From contig JAYGXS010000007.1 of NCBI GenBank assembly GCA_036362985.1, positions 9,583,375-9,647,374 of the forward strand: a stretch of 64,000 bases of DNA, read 5' to 3'. The position numbers and the translations under genes are program-made. Below, in pieces: positions 56,625 through 64,000 of the stretch; within the stretch, counting starts at the first letter, position 1; the number at the start of each line of letters is the position of its first letter. The notes beneath the pieces are model-generated. The model worked only from the letters and a program-made list of their open reading frames with translations. It did no database searches and had not been told where the DNA came from. This DNA comes from Ligula intestinalis (Eukaryota > Platyhelminthes > Cestoda > Diphyllobothriidea > Diphyllobothriidae).

Positions 56625-56720
56625 GAGTGTGTTAGAAGAAGGAGATGCGACCACTGGGAAAAGAGTTTTATTTTCCTGACGTTTCGGATTCTGTCGGAAA
56701 TCCTTAACCATAGGTAATGT
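56625..56720 (-). repeat. Penelope-like terminal repeat, copy with decayed core
   Basis: The minus strand has GGATTTCCGACAGAATCC-GAAAC-GTC-AGG followed by CCCAGTGGTCGCATCTCC. Stem II, GAAA and GUC are kept, but the CUGAUGA box is replaced by GGTTAA, so a hammerhead could not cleave. Confidence 0.5.
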
Positions 56721-58729
56721 TACAGTAGTCTGAATCATGCGCAGCTGGGAGTGAAACGTGTACAGATTGCACGGTATTTATAGTTCGTATCGGTCATCTT
56801 GGAACTCGCATATTCACCTCTAGTGGCAAAGTGTGTTAGGTCCTGCAAAAACCTCTTCTGCGATAAATTAATCCAAGTGTAAGTCACTCTGCAGTGGACG
56901 CCCATGCCTCTGTCTCGAAAACCTCTTCCCACAACGATAGTCGCCCCAGACTGATTGGTGAAACTTTCCGGTATTTCCGCAGCTGGCATCGAGAACACAC
57001 CGTCTCTAGGCCAATAAGTCGCTATGACGACGCTGGCGACTAACGGCAGACTAGATCGAATGCGCTGCGACGCAGTAGGCAGTCGTCCGCGTTACAAAGG
57101 CATTATGGATTAAGTTGTGCAAAGCTGGTGCCAGAGGGAGAGAGAGAGAGAGATCAGCTGGGGTTTGGTTGGCAGCGAAATCGCCTTCGCCGCCAGGCTT
57201 TGCTACTTGCCGCCGACGTCGCCGCCACCACCGCCGCCGCCTCAAAAACAAGAGAGAAAGCGAGAGACCGGCGTCTGGCACAACCACTCTTTTTTAAAGT
57301 TTGTCTGCCATGAAGGCACTTCACTTGGCGAACTGCCATCGCAATGCGTTTAACACCATGCTAACACACATACACACAAACCCTCAAACGCACTCACAAC
57401 CCTTGCGATTTTCCAGGTAAAAGGGTGGGTGGGGCGGGGGGGGGGGGGGGGGGTGCGGGGACAGGGTGGGTAAGTTTCGTGAAGTGGCAGTCACGTGAGC
57501 GCGTCACACCTACCCACGCACGCATGCACGCACCAAAGCGTGCAACAATTGTTGTTGTTGCGGTGGCGTGATGCAAACCGCCCGTGTAAGGTTGGATAGA
57601 CAGCGTAGATTTTAGAGGTGTCTGTCTGTTGATGCTACCGCTGCTGCAGTTTTCTTTTGTGTGTCTTCGACAGAGAGTTTGCAGACAGACACATTGCAGA
57701 TGACGATTGGCAACCTTTTTGCGGCTGCTCCGTCTGTCTTTCGTGCTTGGTGGGGTCACCGTGTAGAGCAGCGGAGCTGACAGGCAGGGTCGGTCGTTAT
57801 CTCGGTCTAGACACCTCCGACAAAATAAGGTGAAAATGGTTCAGCAGTAACTGCTGCTGCATGCTTTTCTAAAGTGCTTCAGCGCAAACAAATGGTTTCT
57901 TTTGGCTGCCTTGCGCTCTCTTAGATACGCCAGGGGGGAGACAACCGACCAAGCAAGCGCGCTGCGTTTGCTAGGTTGTGATGGGCGTCTTATCGATTGC
58001 CCCCAATCACCTACAGGTCGTCCCAATTCTGTTGTTTTAGAAGACGTCAACGAAATAAGGAGCAAATTGTACGTACGCAAGGATAAAGTGCCTGATTCCT
58101 GGGCAGCATACTGCGTTCTTCCAATGATCGGATCAAGCCCGAATAGTGGCATATTTCGACATGTTGACCCTCGCTAGTCACCCAGTCAGAACTCGAATGA
58201 AGACTTTTCGGGTATTATGCACCGCGATAAAACACTACCAGTAAGCCGTGTTTGAAAACGCCTTTTGGCAAACTCGGTCTTTACTGACTGTATCGTCAAT
58301 GTGGACGTCACCTCGCCTTTTGCTCCCAGTACAGTTAAGCATGTTAGTGCGATTGAGGGCATAGAGTTTCCGTGGGCATCGTCTAGGAGCAGAATATTAG
58401 CAAAGAATAAAGATTTGGTTGTTGGTGAGCATGAAGATATTCTGAGTGTTTTTCCACAGAGAAATTCCTACCTAGAAGAACGGCCTGTGTGACCAAATTA
58501 GTATCCGACGGCCTTGTTGTTAGTTAGCCATGTTAGGCTCTACTCACAGCGGTCGCGCGGTCCAGGAGTCTCCCACAATCGTACATAGACATTGTAGCGT
58601 CTACGTAGTAGGTGTACTCTAAGCACTACAATCGTCAGGCCTAATGCCTAAGCGATTAGTTTGAAGACACCTGTGAGAGAGATTTATTGTATACAGAACT
58701 CCCTGTTGCTGTCTCACGCGACTGGCTGT
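56721..58729. other. GC-rich spacer with simple repeats
   Basis: Contains a GA-rich stretch near 57140, a CCG-rich stretch near 57215-57245, and a poly-G run at about 57437-57455. Open frames such as 57902-58177 have no recognised similarity. Confidence 0.4.
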
Positions 58730-58734
58730 CTGGC

Positions 58735-58985
58735 TAGTAGCCCTTGTTGGATCCGGAGCCCCGCCAGTTTGGCCCCAATTCCGGCAGCGAGGAGGAAGAG
58801 GAGTCAGAGCAACATTGCTGGGAAGGGCTGCTCCGCCATCGAAAACACAGATGGAGAGAAAGAGAGATATATCCACCGTAGGGAGATTGGTGTAGCAGAC
58901 CTAAGCCACCGTGAGGGCGGGTGGGAACGCGACGAAGACGCGGCAGTAGCCACTGACTGCGTGCAGTCATGACCGAGACAGCGGG
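58735..58985 (-). mobile_element. Short LINE-D derivative 1 (5' leader joined to 3' tail)
   Basis: On the minus strand: LINE-D leader (CGCGTTCCCACCCGCCCTCA, GGTGGATATATC), then the start ATGGCGGAGCAGCCCTTCCC and a decayed 2A region (GCCGGAATTGGGGCC). This joins within a few bases to the 3' tail (GGATCCAACAAGGGCTAC). About 3 kb of endonuclease and RT are missing. Confidence 0.7.
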
Positions 58986-59334
58986 CGAGATAGTGTTGGC
59001 AGCTGCTTGAGTAAGATTGCAGAGGAGGGTCAAGTGTTCTGCGCTTGGTGCGTGTGACACTAGCCGAGGGGTGTCGTGTGGGCCGGGGGGGGGGGGAGAG
59101 GGTCATGTTCAAGCGGCGGTTAGGCAGTCCTGGCTGCCTGGATGCACGTGGATGCAAGTCGGTCAATTTTCTGCAGATCAGTGCGTCTGAAAGCGCTCCC
59201 TGCGATCATGGATGACCTTGAGGCAGCTGGCCTTGAGCAAGGACGCCGGACAAAGCGCTGTTAGGCGTCGCCCTACAACATCACCAGTTCGCCGCCTACT
59301 TCTACGAATTCTGTCATGAGGACGTTGGATGTAG

Positions 59335-59612
59335 CCACTGCGACGCCTGGCAAACTGTCCAGTCAGGGAAGGCTTTTGCGCAACCAACGCTCCGCCATTG
59401 AGCTACGAGGTTCACCTTGGGCCCTTGTCGTTCTAGTGGGCAGTCAGCTTGCTGTTCCGTAATGGTGGATTCCATACAAGCAGTAAGTTGGGCGAGTAAA
59501 ATCGATTCAACTGTGAATAAATTCATGGTGAGCCTAGAAGCTCAATGGAAGAGCGTTGGTTGCCCAACAGTCTGCCCTAATGTGAGGGTTCAACTCCCAC
59601 CGAGGCCGCAAG
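59335..59612. repeat. Two tRNA-like S3 heads in opposite orientation
   Basis: A minus-strand copy (about 59335-59430; CGTAGCTCAATGGCGGAGCG) is followed by a plus-strand copy (59525-59612; AGCTCAATGGAAGAGCG and GGGTTCAACTCCC, ending CACCGAGGCCGC). They are not tRNA genes: the A-to-B box distance and the ends do not fit a cloverleaf. Confidence 0.55.
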
Positions 59613-60770
59613 TTTATTTTTAAACCCAAAGCATGGAATAACGGAGCTTGCCGTTTCGGTCCGCAGAATAAGGGCTTCTGTACTTTAAGCGCCCCTGAAC
59701 TGGTTGTTTATGCGTCTGCACCCCGCCGCCTACCTTAAACTAAAACCGGATGTGCACCGGAGGCGAAATGTCCATCGGCTTGACAGCCGCTAGACCCTTC
59801 TTTGTTTTTGCTTGCGGTCCCGTTTTATTGTGAGACAAAAAAAGAGGAGTCAACTGCTCTGCGGTCAGTGCACTGCCAAAAAAATCTGCACCCTAAAATG
59901 TGCCACGTCACTGTGCGCCTCTTCGTGACAATCTGATGATGACTTGCGCGAGCGCGCGCATGGACGCGCCCCCTTCCGAACACTTGTTGCGGGACACACA
60001 CTCGCAGCGAGCGAGCGAGAGAGAGTTGATAAACACACGCGGACGGACGGACGTGTATATGTGCTGTCTATCAAATTTGACTCTCATCTACGTCTGTAGT
60101 CGCCCGGCCGACCGCCCGCCGGTGACATAGTTTTCGAACATTAACCCAGTCTAAACGACCTCATTTTCACAAATATGTGCGTGTGTCCATGCGCGCACGC
60201 ACGCGCCCGCGTACATACGTGTTTACGTGTGTGTGCGCGCGCGTGGCTGGGGGGATGCGGACGTGCCTGCGCACATCAGCCACGCGGCCACGCGGGCGCG
60301 CGACGGCCGTGAGATGTGCGGCACAAAATCAGCACGTGTATATGTTGGTTGGTGTGGCCGGCGTTCGCCGCGCAGGTGTGAGGGGAGAGAGCGCGAGCGA
60401 GGCAAGTGGGGTCGATGCTGCTCCTAACGAACACGCGCCCTGCCAACCGCTGGCTTGCTGTCGGCAGCACTAGCGGTGGTGGCGGCTTGGAAGACTGCCA
60501 ACTGCTGCGGGCGGTGCAATTCCAAGTTGCTGGATCAGCCTGCAAAGGTTCATTCCTAACACGTGTGTGCGCCCCCTCGACTATTTGAAATCTGCCATGT
60601 GGGTGTGGCCCGAGCGCAGGTCTTGCGTGTGGCACGCGTAGAGGAGCTGGTTGCCCTACGCTCACATTCGGTGTGGAATGGAGAAAAATGCTCTAACAAT
60701 TCTATTTACCGACAAACAGAGAGCACACTCATGAAGGTCTTTTCTGCCTCATTGGGCGTCATCAAGTGGT
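59613..60770. other. GC-rich region, no gene seen
   Basis: Rich in CpG and in GC/AC alternations (GTGTGTGCGCGCGCGTGG near 60230). The overlapping long frames on both strands reflect base composition rather than coding. Confidence 0.4.
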
Positions 60771-60814
60771 GGTAGCTCAACTCCAGTGTAGCAGCGGAAA
60801 TTGCCGCCACACTC

Positions 60815-60890
60815 GAGTTTCGAACGCGCGTCTCTCGGGCCAGACGCGAACGCTCTACCTCTGAGCCACGGGTCTGCCGTGTTGTCGGTT
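60815..60890 (-). repeat. tRNA-like SINE head
   Basis: The minus strand has GTGGCTCAGAGGTAGAGCG (A box) and GCGTTCGAAACTCG (B box) at near-tRNA spacing. The acceptor arms do not pair and the flanks resemble SINE tails, so I call a SINE head rather than a tRNA gene. Confidence 0.5.
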
Positions 60891-61479
60891 TGGTGATCGG
60901 GACTAGATAGTAATGGGCTATTGTGCGCCGATCTGTTTCAGGATGCACCCATCCTGTTTTGATTGTTCGTTTTGCAAGTTGAGTTGAGTGAACCGCGACT
61001 TGAAAATTCTTGCGAGACCCAGCGCCACACATTTCGTGAGTTCGACATTCTCGCGAGAGGTGACAATCGTATGAGTGTCGCGAGTTGCAGGAGCCGCCAT
61101 TCTACGAACAAGTGCGACGACCGGCTGAGGCTCAGTTAGGTCAAAGCAATTCGTTACTCGCAAACGCATGGGCGAACTCGTCTTCTAGCGCCAGGGCCAG
61201 GGAGTCAGCTAATTGACCAATCAGCTTCAGCAGGTTACGGCTCGCATGTCGGCCGCCCGACAGTTAGCGCACAATTGGCCAACTGTTCTCGATAGGGGGG
61301 GGGGGGGCGCTAATTGCAGTAGGTGTGCCGTATTATAGCGACTCTATTCGATAAATACAGCAGTTCCTGCGTATCAATTAACTCTTCTCTGTGCCTCTGT
61401 GAATGGATTCGTGACCGATTTCGGAACGTCAAATAGAATTCTCGGTCCGGCGGTCACATCTACCTCCTCTCAATGGCTG

Positions 61480-61697
61480 GCTAGTAGCCCGCGGGGTTGG
61501 CCCCAATCCTGGCGGCGTGGAGGAGGGGAAGTCAGAGCAGCGTGGTCGGGAGGGGCTGCTCCGTCGTCAAAAAACAGAGATGTGGAGAAGGGAGGATAGA
61601 TCCACCGTAGGAAGGTTTGGTGTAGCAGGCCTTGGCCGCCGTGAGGGCGGGTGGGAACGCGGTCGAAGACGCGTCTGCTGTGGTTCCCATTTCCTCT
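61480..61697 (-). mobile_element. Short LINE-D derivative 2
   Basis: On the minus strand: GGGAACCACAGCAGACGCGT, GTTCCCACCCGCCCTCACGG, then ATGACGGAGCAGCCCCTCCC at the LINE-D start. The 2A-equivalent reads GCCAGGATTGGGGCCAACCC, followed at once by the 3' end GCGGGCTACTAGCC. The junction point differs from those of derivatives 1 and 3. Confidence 0.7.
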
Positions 61698-62109
61698 CAA
61701 TCCAACGGCCTGGCGGATTAGATTGGGCTATCCTCGCCTTTCTCCACGCACAGTCCTTGCAGCTGGCTGCTGACACAGCAGGCCCCGTGGGCGGGCGGAC
61801 GCCCTCTCACCGACTAGTTTACGCAGCGAAAAGGAGGCTATCTTACAGGCACACACACGCACACACACACCCAGGTGTCTCAAGCGCGCACAAATCACTC
61901 CTAATCTCATCGCACTGACCGCTGCTGCTGTTGCTGTGCCGACCTTTACGGCGCGCGCGCGCTCGCTCGCTCGCTCGCTAGCTAGGTCGCTGGCTCGTGG
62001 TGGGAGATTGCATGTTCGCGTGTAGTATCCAGCCCCGCGGGGCGATTTGCCCACCACAATCTCGCCCCGCCCCCCCCCCGCCCCGCCAACTGTCCGGTGG
62101 CATCGTCCT

Positions 62110-62196
<87 letters not shown>

Positions 62197-62197
62197 C
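62110..62197 (+). repeat. (CACG)n microsatellite
   Basis: About 22 perfect CACG/GCAC units. Alternating purine-pyrimidine sequence of this type can adopt Z-DNA. The long 'ACVR' and 'RTHA' open frames across it are artefacts of the repeat. Confidence 0.95.
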
Positions 62198-62424
62198 CCA
62201 GTGGGTGCTGTTGCTGCTGCTGCTGTTGCTATCCGCCTAGCCTGCCACACGCACAAACATCCAGACTGCAGCTGGCGACCGCGTGGGGTTTTTCCCAGGT
62301 CAAGCAGGGAGGTTGCGGCTCGCTGGCTCGCTGGCGGTCGGCGCAGCTTAAATCCTTTCCCCCCTGACCCTACCCCGCTGCTCCTTCTCATTGACTCACG
62401 ACCGAAGAAGACTAACGTACACCA

Positions 62425-62429
<5 letters not shown>

Positions 62430-62479
<50 letters not shown>

Positions 62480-62495
62480 GCTCTCTCTCTCTCTT
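62430..62495 (+). repeat. (CT)n microsatellite
   Basis: Dinucleotide CT repeat with two CG interruptions. Confidence 0.95.
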
Positions 62496-62699
62496 TCCTG
62501 CTTCTTCTACACTCGGTGGGATGCAAAGTGTCTAGTTGTACTGCGAGTTCCTGTCTCCCCTTTTAAGTGTGCCCCGACCTAGGCAGGTCAGTCGTGTGAC
62601 CTTGAAAGAAGCGCTGACAGTTTGGCCTCTCGTGATGCGATTAGGGCTGTCTAGGTGCCGAGGCAATTAGCCACCCGTGAGCTTTCATCAACAAATACC

Positions 62700-62950
62700 C
62701 TTTTGACCTTGCAGAAAAAGGAGCCTTTGGCGCAGCAGGTTCCGAGTTCAAGCCTCGGATGGGGGCTGCGTATGACTGGCTGATGATGGCTAATGAGCCA
62801 GTAATGTCTATTCGAGTGTCCCTGGTCTTTTTTGACGGTAATTTTATTCTGCCTAAACTGCATTAGCGGTTATGCGATTGCTGACAGAGCTCGAGAGCAA
62901 GGTCCAGGGCACACTGGGACCAGTGAGTTATATTAGCGATTGGTGAACTT
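62700..62950 (+). repeat. S1 SINE copy
   Basis: Head with TTTGGCGCAGCAGGTTCCGA and B-like GAGTTCAAGCCTC, then the body GACTGGCTGATGATGGCTAA and the family tail (GCGATTGCTGACAGAGCTC). Confidence 0.65.
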
Positions 62951-63444
62951 TAATCAAAGAGTGTCACTTAAAAGCGGATGGTTCCAGCCTGTCAAAGGTG
63001 TCCCCCTACAGGGTCTCACTTGCCTACTTTCGGTATAGCTTTATTATCACCAAGAGAATTAGGAGCTTTATTCGCCAGACAGCAGCATTTATGGCCTAAT
63101 CGGGTACCCCGAAAATCCATCGTGCTCATCTATGAGTTCGAACAGGCTCATGTGATGCGCCCTACTTGTCATGGAAACGGATGATGGTTTAAGAGAGAGA
63201 GAGAGTCACGCAGAAGGCGGCGGGTGGTTCATACCAAGTTCAATTTATAGCCTGCCTGGTTTCATCTTGCCATCAGTTTATTATTGTGCAGGAAGAGAGG
63301 TCGTCGCTTATCAAAAGTGACACTGAAGACTGCTACTGCTGCTTTCACGCCGAGACGCGTCTTCCTACCGCCGGTGGCCAGTTTCATGCACGTCGTAGGG
63401 GCGCTTTTTTGCTAACCGACGACCTCCCTCTCTCTCTGTCTTTC

Positions 63445-63690
63445 GTTAATGGGAACCACAGCAGACGCGTCTTCGTCACGCTCCCAACCCCCTCACGGTG
63501 GCAAAGGTCTACTACACCAATCGTTGTACGTTGAATCAGTCTTCTTTTGTTGACGGAGCAGCCCCTCCCGGCCACTCTGGCTCAAGCCGGTTGAGGTCAT
63601 GGCTTCTCTTTGTCTTCTAACTGCAGCCTATCTGGATTTCGGCGGGCACTTTTGATCCAACAAGGACTACGACACACACACATACTCCTC
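63445..63690 (+). mobile_element. Short LINE-D derivative 3
   Basis: Leader GGGAACCACAGCAGACGCGT..., then GACGGAGCAGCCCCTCCCGG (LINE-D codons 2 onward). At about 63578-63583 it joins CTCAAGCCGGTTGAGGTCAT, the start of the LINE-D 3' UTR (25703 onward in copy 1), ending GATCCAACAAGG and (CA)n. Microhomology 'GCTC' lies at the junction. It contains only the two ends of LINE-D. Confidence 0.75.
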
Positions 63691-63797
63691 GTTAACTGTG
63701 TACAGCGGTAGCATCCGATTTTTAGCGATTAAAATAGTCGGTTCTGACGTATGGCTAGACAGCCAATCTACTTGTCTCACAGCAACGCATCTGCTAT

Positions 63798-63840
63798 TGT
63801 CTCTGATGAGGGATCCGCTGTGGATTCCGAAACGTTAGGC
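63798..63840 (+). ncRNA. Hammerhead-ribozyme-like motif in a Penelope-type repeat
   Basis: TGTCT (63798-63802), CTGATGA (63803-63809), a 7-bp stem II (GGGATCC 63810-63816 / GGATTCC 63822-63828, loop GCTGT), GAAA (63829-63832), then CGTT with a predicted cut after 63836 and AGGC completing a 4-bp stem I (one wobble). Stem III is minimal, as reported for hammerheads of Penelope-like elements, which often need a dimer to work. Activity is not shown by sequence. Confidence 0.5.
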
Positions 63841-64000
63841 TAACACATTTGATGTCCCAGTGATCGCATCTGCTTCTTCTCCTCAGATGGTCTGGTCTCC
63901 ACAGCATGTATGGGATGCTCATGAGACGGCCTGCATCTGGCATGAGTGTAAATGATGTCCTGCAGGTTGTATTAAAGAACCACTACAGTCCTGTGAAACA
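63841..64000 (+). repeat. Continuation of the Penelope-like repeat
   Basis: GTCCCAGTGATCGCATCTGC and the following CTTCTTC recur after the hammerhead-like core in the copies at 53.0 and 56.6 kb. The element runs towards the window end and no open frame is visible. Confidence 0.4.

Noticed and set aside
59865..60665. Overlapping GC-rich frames on both strands
   Set aside because: Explained by high GC and few stop codons; no domain, no splice pattern and Arg/Ala-rich composition typical of non-coding GC-rich DNA.
62110..62197. CRISPR-like or satellite array
   Set aside because: A simple 4-bp microsatellite without spacers, in a eukaryotic context.
61728..62526. Long open frames of ACVR or RTHA repeats on both strands
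   Set aside because: They are translations of the (CACG)n microsatellite, open in several frames only because of the repeat.

Overview
The window looks like repeat-rich nuclear DNA of a flatworm, most likely a large-genome tapeworm of the Diphyllobothriidea type. This assignment is inferred; no marker settles the species. The support is: one gene with introns of only 33-34 nt, a flatworm-like intron-poor ribosomal protein gene, dense CR1-, RTE- and Jockey-type LINE debris, Ty3/gypsy fragments, tRNA-derived SINEs, and short repeats resembling Penelope-element ends with hammerhead-like cores. Three assembly gaps of exactly 100 N (13009-13108, 24293-24392, 39492-39591) all lie inside or beside LINE copies.

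Host genes are few. (1) On the minus strand, 7743-6821, a four-exon RNA-binding protein of the RBM4/lark type has an N-terminal RRM and an Arg/Gly/Tyr- and RS-rich tail. (2) On the minus strand, 27783-27178, there is an uninterrupted 201-residue ribosomal protein eL13. (3) On the plus strand, six exons between 40213 and 55129 join with matching phases into a Lys-rich, low-complexity, coiled-coil protein of unknown function. Its introns hold SINEs, a (CCA)n tract and an almost full-length LINE. (4) A short minus-strand reading frame with one membrane segment starts 68 bp away from gene 3 in the divergent direction and may be a first exon. A possible coding stretch of unknown function lies at 5975-6446.

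Everything else recognisable is mobile DNA. I name the families locally. LINE-A is CR1-like, with a distinctive ORF1, an endonuclease/RT ORF2 and a 3' end with a conserved hairpin: 9.4-13.6, 13.9-14.8, 19.15-21.1, 23.7-24.3, 36.1-37.7 and 38.1-39.5 kb. LINE-B is CR1-like: 16.5-17.1, 17.9-19.1 plus 21.1-22.7, 28.6-30.1 and 31.6-32.6 kb. LINE-C fragments lie at 33.4-34.1 and 35.6-36.1 kb. LINE-D has an N-terminal 2A-like motif, a zinc finger, an endonuclease and an RT: 24.4-25.8, 48.8-52.8, 53.6-54.0 and 55.9-56.1 kb. LINE-E is RTE-like: 1.6-2.1, 2.9-3.65 and 55.2-55.9 kb. Ty3/gypsy pol pieces lie at 8.4-8.8, 15.3-16.5 and 22.9-23.7 kb.

Several insertions are nested. LINE-A sits in LINE-B, which sits between two halves of a gypsy pol region. 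A SINE sits in the leader of LINE-D, which itself sits in an intron of gene 3. The last 8 kb (56-64 kb) is GC-rich and full of simple repeats. It holds three short derivatives in which the 5' leader/2A start of LINE-D is joined directly to its 3' tail.

The points most worth following are the LINE-D 2A-like start, the short LINE-D derivatives, and the hammerhead-like repeats.
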